This document shows, piece after piece, positions 1 through 4,854 of a stretch of DNA of 5,285 nt. The stretch's first letter is position 1. Every line of letters begins with the position of its first letter. The notes below the pieces were generated by a model. That model saw nothing but the letters and a program-made list of their open reading frames with translations. It was not told the origin of the DNA and ran no database searches. The DNA lies in the NCBI GenBank assembly GCA_021442545.1, contig JABUSX010000251.1, positions 1 through 5,285 on the forward strand, given 5' to 3'. The position numbers and the translations under genes are program-made. Origin of the DNA: Eubacterium sp. (GTDB taxonomy: Bacteria > Bacillota > Clostridia > Lachnospirales > Lachnospiraceae).

Positions 1-587
1 GCTGCATCGTTCAGAACCATCGTAAAGCCGGAACCGACCGAGTGGCAGATGACCTTGTAAAGAGTGATCGGTGTTTTCTGTTCGGGAAAGCGCCGCAGCA
101 GGGTGCCGTTTTCCGTAAGGTAATCATGGGAAGCAACATACACTATGGGGACAGAAGAAGTCCCTGGCTGCTCAGAGGATTTTGCAGTCTGCCGGGATAA
201 TTCAGAAGCCTGACCGGATGCAGCTGCCTTCTGACGGCCCCGTTTTTCTTCCTGTGAAAGCATTTCTGCCGCCCATTCCAGTTTTTCGGGGACCCACAGG
301 TCATCCTGGTCGCAGAATGCATAATAATCCGCAGAGGGACACCCGGAGAGCAGCGTATAAAAGCTTTCCTGCGGACCCAGGTTTCCCCTGCTGTCTTCAA
401 ACAGATGGATGCGGGGATCGGAGGCAGCACAGCTGCGGATCACATCGACCGTATGGTCAGACGAACCGTCGTCCCGGATCCACAGCTCCCAGTTGGTGTG
501 CGTCTGTGCAAGGATCGAATCGATCTGCTTCTGAATATGAGACCCGCCGTTGTAGGCGGCCATGACGATTATGATTTTTGCATTCAT
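1..587 (-). CDS. Family 2 glycosyltransferase (rhamnosyltransferase-like), C-terminus outside the window
   Basis: The 195 visible residues form the N-terminal GT-A domain of a family 2 glycosyltransferase, an enzyme that moves a sugar from a nucleotide-sugar donor onto a growing surface glycan at the cytoplasmic face of the membrane. Residues 4-14 (KIIIVMAAYNG) are the first beta strand and loop. QIDSILAQT follows at 21-29, the nucleotide-binding RDDGSSD at 38-44, GNLG at 68-71, and the metal-binding DQDDLW at 93-98. This pattern is typical of the rhamnosyltransferase-like subgroup, but donor and acceptor cannot be read from it. Residues about 115-146 are an Ala/Ser/Gln-rich, charged stretch where relatives usually have a short link. 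The start ATG (587-585) is the first after an in-frame TAA at 608-606 and keeps the first beta strand intact. It has no clear Shine-Dalgarno sequence and begins 18 nt after the upstream gene's stop, so translational coupling is possible. The gene runs off the left edge. Confidence 0.88.
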   Translation of the reverse strand, partial: MNAKIIIVMAAYNGGSHIQKQIDSILAQTHTNWELWIRDDGSSDHTVDVIRSCAASDPRIHLFEDSRGNLGPQESFYTLLSGCPSADYYAFCDQDDLWVPEKLEWAAEMLSQEEKRGRQKAAASGQASELSRQTAKSSEQPGTSSVPIVYVASHDYLTENGTLLRRFPEQKTPITLYKVICHSVGSGFTMVLNDA

Positions 588-605
588 CGCGGATTTTACG
601 GAACG

Positions 606-917
606 TTAAACAAATCGTACGGCAGTGCCCGATGCAAGGACCTCGGCTCCTCCTTCGGTAATATTTGCTGAAGAGAACCGGATGTTCACTACGGCATCTG
701 CTCCGAGCTGGGCGGCTTTTTCAGACATATAGTTGACGGCTATTTGCTGCGATTGGTCAAGAAGTTCCTGGTAGGCCTTCATTTCGCCGCCGACCAGATT
801 CTTGAAGCTTGCCCCTAAATCCTTGCCGAAGTGTTTGCAGTAAACGCTGGAGCCGGTTACAAGACCTATGATTTCGTAGTTTTTTCCCGGAATGTTTTCC
901 GTGTTTGTCAGCATCAT
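606..917 (-). CDS. UPF0145 / YbjQ-family protein (putative heavy-metal-binding domain)
   Basis: The 103-residue product matches the YbjQ family (UPF0145) over its full usual length. Family landmarks are visible: GLVTGSSV at 18-25, a GKDLGASFKNLVGG segment at 31-44 followed by KAYQELL, a helix at about 45-70, LGADAVVNIRF at 71-81 and a closing SGTAVRF at 96-102. These are small soluble proteins that assemble into oligomers. The label 'heavy-metal-binding' is a database inheritance and no biochemical role is firmly established. The one cysteine (C27) does not form a metal motif. The first of two adjacent ATG codons is chosen because an AGGAGG lies 9 nt upstream. It is the first gene of the minus-strand unit and shares a probable transcript with the glycosyltransferase downstream, a pairing whose logic I cannot explain. 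Family membership is secure; function is unknown. Confidence 0.9.
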   Translation of the reverse strand: MMLTNTENIPGKNYEIIGLVTGSSVYCKHFGKDLGASFKNLVGGEMKAYQELLDQSQQIAVNYMSEKAAQLGADAVVNIRFSSANITEGGAEVLASGTAVRFV

Positions 918-926
918 AATGAAAAT

Positions 927-932
927 CCTCCT
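927..932 (-). promoter_or_regulatory. Ribosome binding site of the YbjQ-family gene
   Basis: Read on the minus strand, a perfect AGGAGG lies 9 nt before the ATG at 917-915 and 12 nt before the second ATG at 914-912. The spacing favours the first ATG as the start. Confidence 0.85.
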
Positions 933-956
933 TTTGTGAAAATAATATGTTCTTAT

Positions 957-1006
957 GCAGCGACATGGTTTCGCCGCCTGCTCCGTTTTTCCGGAGAATA
1001 ACGGAG
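957..1006 (-). promoter_or_regulatory. Structured 5' leader of the YbjQ-family transcript (two potential hairpins)
   Basis: In minus-strand RNA, CUCCGUU (1006-1000) can pair with AACGGAG (987-981) as a 7-bp stem with a 12-nt loop. An inner CUCCG (996-992) can instead pair with the same CGGAG (985-981) around a GAAAAA loop, so these two forms exclude each other. A second hairpin pairs GCGGCGA (977-971) with UCGCUGC (963-957) as seven pairs around a 7-nt loop. It includes one G-U pair that works only in minus-strand RNA. Neither stem is followed by a U-run, so they do not look like intrinsic terminators. No known riboswitch class was recognised. Folding was judged by eye. Confidence 0.4.
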
Positions 1007-1017
1007 TCCTTTCTTGT

Positions 1018-1046
1018 GTTATATAACTTTTTCACCTGAAAGACAA
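1018..1046 (-). promoter_or_regulatory. Candidate sigma-70/SigA promoter for the YbjQ-family gene and glycosyltransferase
   Basis: On the minus strand a -35 box TTGTCT (1046-1041, four of six consensus matches) and a -10 box TATAAC (1023-1018, five of six) are separated by 17 nt. Transcription would start near 1011 and give a leader of roughly 94 nt. This is the best promoter I see upstream of 917. Confidence 0.5.
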
Positions 1047-1067
1047 TAACCATGACTTTGAATACCC

Positions 1068-1079
1068 GCGTATTTACGC
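1068..1079. repeat. Small inverted repeat between the divergent promoters
   Basis: GCGTA-TT-TACGC is a perfect 5-bp inverted repeat with a 2-nt centre. It lies between the two candidate -35 boxes, about 20 nt from the minus-strand one and 30 nt from the plus-strand one. It could be an operator for a dimeric regulator. A 12-nt imperfect palindrome is also likely to occur by chance. Confidence 0.3.
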
Positions 1080-1110
1080 AGCGGCACATGGAGTTCCTGG
1101 CGTTTCCATA

Positions 1111-1139
1111 TAGATATACAAAAAAAATTGCGCTATAAT
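1111..1139 (+). promoter_or_regulatory. Candidate SigA promoter for the plus-strand operon
   Basis: A perfect -10 box TATAAT (1134-1139) is preceded at 17 nt by TAGATA (1111-1116), which matches four of six -35 consensus positions. An A-rich tract (1118-1127) lies in the spacer. Transcription would begin near 1146, leaving a leader of about 87 nt before the ATG at 1233. Confidence 0.55.
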
Positions 1140-1217
1140 GAACACGCATTTCTGCCGGAAAACCGGATCGGTGAAGGCATGAAAATACGCGGATCAGGAC
1201 AGAAAACGGAAAATTTC

Positions 1218-1225
1218 GAAAGAAG
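1218..1225 (+). promoter_or_regulatory. Weak ribosome binding site supporting the start at 1233
   Basis: GAAAGAAG ends 7 nt before the ATG at 1233. It is a modest Shine-Dalgarno match but correctly spaced. The upstream in-frame ATG at 1179 has its GGTGAAGG only 1 nt away, which is too close to work. Confidence 0.5.
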
Positions 1226-1232
1226 TGTGTTT

Positions 1233-1946
1233 ATGGATAAGCTTTTTCTCATAATCCCCGCCTACAATGAACAGGACACGATCGGTATGGTCATTGACCA
1301 GTGGTATCCGGTCGTGGAAAAAACGGGACCGGATTCCCGTCTGGTCATCATCAACGACGGAAGCAGGGATAATACGTATGAGATCATGCGGAAGTATGCG
1401 GAAACCAGACCGCAGTTTATTCCGCTTACCAAACCGAACGGCGGACACGGACCGACGGTTCTCTTCGGTTACCGATATGCCATTGAGAACGAAGCGGATT
1501 ATATTTTCCAGACGGATTCCGACGGACAGACGGATCCCGCGGAATTCGGCGACTTCTGGAAGAGACGTGAAAGATATGATGCCGTGCTTGGCAGCCGCGT
1601 AACAAGAGGCGACGGAAAAGACAGAAAGTTTGTTGAGAATACGGTCTGCTTTCTGCTTCAGATCATTTTCGGGATACGGGTGCCGGATGCGAATGCGCCG
1701 TTCCGTCTGATGAAAACAGAACTGGTCCGGAAGTATATAGGCATCATTCCGGAGGATTTCAATATTCCGAATATCATTTTTACAGCCTTTTTTGTATACA
1801 GAAAAGAAAAGGTGAGATTTCTGGAAATCTCCTTTAAGCCTCGTCAGGGAGGAACAAATTCCATCGATTTCAGAAAGATCTGCAAGATCGGCCTGAAGGC
1901 TGTGGGAGACTTCAGGACTATGAAAAAAGAGGTTGACAAGCTGTGA
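1233..1946 (+). CDS. Family 2 glycosyltransferase, DPM1-like (polyprenyl-phosphate sugar transferase type)
   Basis: The 237-residue product is a single GT-A domain of the dolichol-phosphate-mannosyltransferase-like branch of family 2. Enzymes of this branch typically transfer a sugar from a nucleotide donor to a polyprenyl phosphate on the inner face of the membrane. Visible motifs are IIPAYNEQDTI (7-17), VIINDGSRDNT (38-48), NGGHGP (69-74), the metal-binding TDSDGQTDP (94-102), GSR (120-122), PDANAPFRLMK (151-161) and the terminal FKPRQGGTNSI segment (201-211). No transmembrane segment follows the catalytic domain, unlike GtrB-type members. The start at 1233 gives the usual MxKLFLIIPAYNE opening; the frame is open upstream to a TTG at 1128, but that part has no family resemblance and overlaps the promoter. 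The gene leads the operon, with lit 13 nt downstream. Sugar and lipid acceptor are not determined by sequence. Confidence 0.88.
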   Translation: MDKLFLIIPAYNEQDTIGMVIDQWYPVVEKTGPDSRLVIINDGSRDNTYEIMRKYAETRPQFIPLTKPNGGHGPTVLFGYRYAIENEADYIFQTDSDGQTDPAEFGDFWKRRERYDAVLGSRVTRGDGKDRKFVENTVCFLLQIIFGIRVPDANAPFRLMKTELVRKYIGIIPEDFNIPNIIFTAFFVYRKEKVRFLEISFKPRQGGTNSIDFRKICKIGLKAVGDFRTMKKEVDKL

Positions 1947-1948
1947 GG
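1945..1948 (+). promoter_or_regulatory. Ribosome binding site of lit, overlapping the preceding stop codon
   Basis: GAGG overlaps the TGA (1944-1946) of the glycosyltransferase and sits 11 nt before the ATG at 1960. This fixes the start there rather than at the in-frame TTG at 1933, which lies inside the upstream gene, and suggests translational coupling. Confidence 0.6.
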
Positions 1949-1959
1949 TTAACATTTTC

Positions 1960-2700
1960 ATGAGGAAATTTGCAGGAGTTCTGTTTTCGCTGATGCTCCT
2001 CTTTATTCTCTTTGTTGTTTCTTTCGAAATCGTCTGCTATGATATTCCCGGCCTGTACGAGCGCGAATTTGTGAAGTACGATGTGCAGGGAATCCTGGAA
2101 TACTGGCGCGGCGAAGAGATAGAACTGAAGGAGATCACGGAGGTCATGGACGAGACCATGGCCTATCTCCGCGGCAGCAGAGAAGATCTCACCGTTATGA
2201 CGAGGATCAACGGGGAAGAAAAGGAGTTTTACAACGAAACGGAAAAGCTGCATATGGCAGATGTCCGGGATATTTTTGTGCTTTGTCTGCGGCTCCGGCT
2301 CGTTTTTCTGGCGGCCTGCGCCGTGATTACGGTATTCCTGATCCGGAAATGCGGGGCAAGGGAAGCAGTGAAGCTTCTGTGCACTTCGTTTATTGTGACA
2401 AGCCTGGTTTTTCTTGCTGTCTGTGCAGTCCTGGGCGTTATTGTTTTTCTGAATTTTTCGAAGGCCTTTGTTGTCTTCCACGGAATCTTCTTCTCACAGG
2501 GAAACTGGATGTTCAACCCTGAAGAGAGCCGTATGATCGACATTATGCCGGAAGAATTTTTCACGGATATGGCAGCATATATTCTGATCGGATATCTGAT
2601 TGTGATCGCAGCTGCCCTTGCTGCAGCGTTCATTACGCGGCGGATACTTTCCTGTAAGGAAAGATCGGAAAAGCAGAGACCCGTAAGAACGGAAAGCTGA
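1960..2700 (+). CDS. lit: Lit-family (DUF1461 / TIGR01906) membrane protein, probable lipoprotein intramolecular transacylase
   Basis: The 246-residue protein has four hydrophobic segments at about 4-26, 108-127, 141-165 and 205-226. Positive charges at the N-terminus, in the 129-138 loop and in the C-terminal tail place both large loops (27-107 and 166-204) outside the cell. The motif LHMADVRD (97-104) and the segment FHGIFFSQGNW (173-183) followed by NPEES and IMPEEFF (195-201) are signatures of the DUF1461/TIGR01906 family. Characterised members, called Lit, move an acyl chain from the glyceride of a diacylglyceryl lipoprotein to its N-terminal cysteine amine, giving lyso-form lipoproteins. 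Two histidines were reported as essential there; H98 and H174 sit in the two conserved motifs and are the likely equivalents, placed by motif rather than alignment. It lies between two polyprenyl-carrier genes. Family assignment is strong; the transacylase activity of this branch is inferred. Confidence 0.82.
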   Translation: MRKFAGVLFSLMLLFILFVVSFEIVCYDIPGLYEREFVKYDVQGILEYWRGEEIELKEITEVMDETMAYLRGSREDLTVMTRINGEEKEFYNETEKLHMADVRDIFVLCLRLRLVFLAACAVITVFLIRKCGAREAVKLLCTSFIVTSLVFLAVCAVLGVIVFLNFSKAFVVFHGIFFSQGNWMFNPEESRMIDIMPEEFFTDMAAYILIGYLIVIAAALAAAFITRRILSCKERSEKQRPVRTES

Positions 2701-2734
2701 AAGGCAGAGATCCGCAGAAATCTCAGGGGGGAAT

Positions 2735-3631
2735 ATGGCAAACTTAATCAAAGCGATCTTTCTCGGAATCATTGAAGGTATTACGGAGTGGCTTCCTGTC
2801 AGCAGCACCGGACATCTGATCCTCTTCGGGAGTTTTCTGCAGCCGGATCTGAGCGATGCCTTCATGTCCATGTTCAATGTTGTGATCCAGCTGGGTGCGA
2901 TCATGGCTGTCGTTATCATTTATTTTAGGAAGATCTGGCCTTTTCACAGAAAAGGGGTGTTTGAGGGAAGATCCCAGTTTGCACGGAAGGCTTCCGGCGG
3001 TCTGGGAAAATTCCAGTCCTTTGCAGATAATTATCTGTATATGGACAAGATCATCATGTGGATCAAGATCGCAATTTCCCTGATCCCGGCCGTTCTGATC
3101 GGCCTTCCCCTGGATGACTGGCTCGATGAAAATCTGTATAAACCCCTGCCGGTCGCGGTCATGCTGATCCTGTACGGTATTCTCTTTATTGTGGTTGAAA
3201 ACCTGAATGCATCCCGGCGGCCGACGACGACCGCGATCAGGGGCATCAGCTGGAAGGATGCGCTGCTGATCGGTCTGTTTCAGTGTCTTGCACTGATTCC
3301 CGGTACGTCCCGGTCCGGAGCCACGATCCTCGGCGGAATCCTGATCGGATTCTCCCGGACCTGTGCGGCGGAATATACCTTTTATCTCGCTATTCCCACC
3401 ATGTTCGGTGCCTCGCTTCTGAAACTGATAAAATACGGATTCGGATTCACGGCCGGAGAAGTCGGGATCCTGCTGGTCGGGAGCATAACGGCCTTCGCCG
3501 TTTCCTATGTGACGATCCGCTTCTTTATGAATTTCATCCGCCGTCACAGTTTCAAATCGTTTGGCTACTATCGTATTATGCTTGGAGCTGCGGTTCTGGT
3601 ATTGGCTGTAGCCGGTGCTGTGAACGCCTGA
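2735..3631 (+). CDS. uppP: Undecaprenyl-diphosphate phosphatase UppP (BacA)
   Basis: UppP is a polytopic membrane enzyme that removes one phosphate from undecaprenyl diphosphate, returning the carrier lipid to the pool used for peptidoglycan and other glycans. High activity raises bacitracin tolerance. The N-terminal signature EGITEWLPVSSTGHL (14-28) contains E14, E18, S24 and H27, matching by spacing the catalytic E17, E21, S27 and H30 of the E. coli enzyme. The second signature PGTSRSGAT (189-197) carries the essential arginine R193. At 298 residues it is about 25 longer than the E. coli protein. The excess appears to lie in a basic, Gly/Phe-containing loop at about 66-104 after the second hydrophobic segment. 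The ATG at 2735 follows an AGGGGGG tract 3 nt away, closer than usual, but the family N-terminus begins exactly there. It lies 34 nt after lit and 13 nt before the next gene. Confidence 0.96.
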   Translation: MANLIKAIFLGIIEGITEWLPVSSTGHLILFGSFLQPDLSDAFMSMFNVVIQLGAIMAVVIIYFRKIWPFHRKGVFEGRSQFARKASGGLGKFQSFADNYLYMDKIIMWIKIAISLIPAVLIGLPLDDWLDENLYKPLPVAVMLILYGILFIVVENLNASRRPTTTAIRGISWKDALLIGLFQCLALIPGTSRSGATILGGILIGFSRTCAAEYTFYLAIPTMFGASLLKLIKYGFGFTAGEVGILLVGSITAFAVSYVTIRFFMNFIRRHSFKSFGYYRIMLGAAVLVLAVAGAVNA

Positions 3632-3644
3632 GGAGAAATAAATC

Positions 3645-4133
3645 ATGCCGGTTTTTGTGAAATATCTGATTACTTTTTTTGTAGCTATGGTACCTGTCAT
3701 CGAGCTGCGCGGAGCCATTCCGATCGGTGTGGGAATGGGGCTTCCCGTTGTGCCGGCCTACATTACAGCCGTGATCGGCAACATGCTGCCGGTTCCGATT
3801 ATCTATTTCTTTGCCCGGAAGGTTCTTGTCTGGGGTAAGGACAAGCCTCTTACAGGCCGGTTTTTCACCTTTTGTCTTGAAAAAGGGGAGAAACTGGGTG
3901 CAAAGCTGGAAGGAAAAGCCGGACGAGGCATGTTTCTGGCACTTCTTGTTTTTGTCGCCATTCCGCTTCCCGGAACCGGCGCGTGGACAGGAACACTGGC
4001 GGCCAGCCTGCTGAATCTCGGCTTCAAAAAAAGTGTAATCGCCGTCATGCTTGGTGTTCTGGCGGCCGGTGTGATCATGGGTGTGGTATCTGCAGGTGCT
4101 GTCGGCGCAATCGGAAAGATTGCCGGGGCTTGA
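3645..4133 (+). CDS. COG2426 'small multidrug export' family membrane protein (Sm_multidrug_ex)
   Basis: The 162-residue protein is almost entirely hydrophobic, with segments at about 5-28, 35-60, 96-124 and 128-157 and a basic amphipathic stretch at 62-94. Family landmarks are PVIELRGAIPIG (17-28), IGNMLPVP (44-51) and AIPLPGTGAWTG (105-116) followed by LAASLL. The name 'small multidrug export' is historical and I know of no firm transport evidence. The paired Pro/Gly-rich broken helices, particularly the second with PG and TG in a hydrophobic context, recall DedA/VTT-type proteins with re-entrant loops. Some DedA proteins translocate undecaprenyl phosphate. The gene starts 13 nt after uppP, and its AGGAG ribosome binding site (3630-3634) overlaps the uppP stop, so the two are probably coupled. 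A role linked to the carrier lipid is my inference from this context; substrate is unknown. Confidence 0.85.
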   Translation: MPVFVKYLITFFVAMVPVIELRGAIPIGVGMGLPVVPAYITAVIGNMLPVPIIYFFARKVLVWGKDKPLTGRFFTFCLEKGEKLGAKLEGKAGRGMFLALLVFVAIPLPGTGAWTGTLAASLLNLGFKKSVIAVMLGVLAAGVIMGVVSAGAVGAIGKIAGA

Positions 4134-4158
4134 GTTTTCAGGAGGAAAGGACAAGACG

Positions 4159-4740
4159 ATGAAACTTTTGGAAGAACGGATCCTCAGGGACGGGGTCGTA
4201 AAGCCCGGAAATGTGCTGAAAGTTGACAACTTTCTGAATCACCAGCTCGACGTCCGCTTTCTGGACGAAGTAGGCAAAGAGTTTTACAGACTGTTTTCCG
4301 ATGTGCGGGTCGATAAGATCATGACCATCGAAACTTCAGGGATCGCGGTTGCCATGGCAGCGGCCCGGTATTTTGATGTGCCTGTGGTCTTCGCAAAAAA
4401 GACACAGAGTCTCAATATCGACGGAGAAGTTTATAAGACAAAGATCCATTCGTTTACACACAACAGGACCTATGATGTGATCATGTCCGGAAAATATCTT
4501 CACAAGGATGAGCATATCCTGATCATCGATGATTTTCTGGCAAACGGATGTGCGGCGGAAGGCCTGATCTCCCTGATCTGTGATGCGGGGGCAAAGGTTG
4601 AAGGCGTCGGCATCGTGATTGAAAAGGGTCATCAGGAAGGCGGAAAGCGTCTGCGTGAAAGAGGGATCCGTCTGGAATCGCTGGCAATCGTGGATGCCAT
4701 GAATGCAGAGACAGGAGAGATCACTTTCAGGGAACAGTAA
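4159..4740 (+). CDS. xpt: Xanthine phosphoribosyltransferase
   Basis: Xpt is a cytosolic homodimeric salvage enzyme that joins xanthine to PRPP, giving XMP and pyrophosphate. The 193-residue product is essentially the length of the B. subtilis enzyme (194). The PRPP-binding signature is ILIIDDFLANGCA at 120-132. The purine-site positions known from B. subtilis are recognisable as L20, residue 27 (N here) and K156 within GIVIEKGHQEGG. The opening MKLLEERI and the LKVDNFLNHQ segment (20-29) are typical of Xpt rather than adenine phosphoribosyltransferase. The start at 4159 gives this canonical N-terminus; an AGGAGG (4140-4145) lies 13 nt upstream, with a nearer AAAGG at 4146-4150 giving 8 nt. 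The gene begins only 25 nt after the COG2426 gene, leaving no room for the guanine riboswitch that controls xpt in many Firmicutes. No pbuX-type permease follows. Confidence 0.95.
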   Translation: MKLLEERILRDGVVKPGNVLKVDNFLNHQLDVRFLDEVGKEFYRLFSDVRVDKIMTIETSGIAVAMAAARYFDVPVVFAKKTQSLNIDGEVYKTKIHSFTHNRTYDVIMSGKYLHKDEHILIIDDFLANGCAAEGLISLICDAGAKVEGVGIVIEKGHQEGGKRLRERGIRLESLAIVDAMNAETGEITFREQ

Positions 4741-4854
4741 GTGAGCAGCAAGCAAATCGTTCGTAACATAAAGACAGGTTTTTAAGGGACAAAAGAACAG
4801 CGCAGCAGGATTTTAACGGTCAGGAAATGGGGAAAACAGGGGGAGAGTGTACAG
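4741..4854 (+). other. Gap between xpt and nrdR (114 nt)
   Basis: The stretch holds the nrdR ribosome binding site (AGGGGGAG, 4838-4845, 9 nt before the ATG). I see no convincing promoter: AT-rich -10-like hexamers at 4764-4769 and 4812-4817 lack a partner -35 box. I see no intrinsic terminator either. TCACTT/AAGTGA around the xpt stop codon can form a 6-bp stem, but it has a 12-nt loop and no U-run. nrdR may be reached by read-through or use a weak promoter. Confidence 0.5.

Larger units (their letters stand above)
918..1232. other. Divergent intergenic region (315 nt)
   Basis: This stretch separates the minus-strand unit from the plus-strand unit and shows no convincing gene. It contains, from left to right, the ribosome binding site of the YbjQ-family gene, a leader with two potential hairpins (957-1006), a minus-strand promoter candidate (1018-1046), a small inverted repeat (1068-1079), a plus-strand promoter candidate (1111-1139) and a plus-strand leader of about 87 nt. 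A reading frame open on the plus strand from a TTG at 1128 covers part of it, but it overlaps the promoter and is only the upstream extension of the glycosyltransferase frame. Confidence 0.75.

Noticed and set aside
757..966. AUG in the leader hairpin of the YbjQ-family gene opening a frame that overlaps that gene out of phase
   Set aside because: The product is a low-hydrophobicity, basic sequence without family resemblance. It lacks a well-spaced ribosome binding site, and the AGGAGG downstream clearly serves the YbjQ-family start.
981..1020. Terminator on the plus strand in the divergent intergenic region
   Set aside because: The CTCCGTT/AACGGAG stem is followed by only a broken T-rich stretch, and no plus-strand gene lies upstream to be terminated.
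1128..1232. 35-residue N-terminal extension of the DPM1-like glycosyltransferase from TTG 1128 or ATG 1179
   Set aside because: TTG 1128 overlaps the -10 box and would precede the transcript. ATG 1179 has a purine tract only 1 nt away. Family members begin at the beta strand encoded from 1233.
1194..1961. Open frame on the minus strand opposite the DPM1-like glycosyltransferase (255 codons)
   Set aside because: It covers a well-conserved gene on the other strand and has no recognisable domain or ribosome binding site. It is best explained by codon bias.
2744..3718. Long open frame on the minus strand opposite uppP (324 codons)
   Set aside because: It is a shadow of uppP. Sense codons TTA, CTA and TCA that would create antisense stops are rare in this gene, and the frame ends exactly at the TTA codon at 2744-2746. 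Its product has no hydrophobic or domain pattern, while the sense product has clear catalytic motifs.
4710..4750. Possible intrinsic terminator at the end of xpt
   Set aside because: The only stem (TCACTT/AAGTGA) is 6 bp with a 12-nt loop, overlaps the stop codon and has no following T-run.
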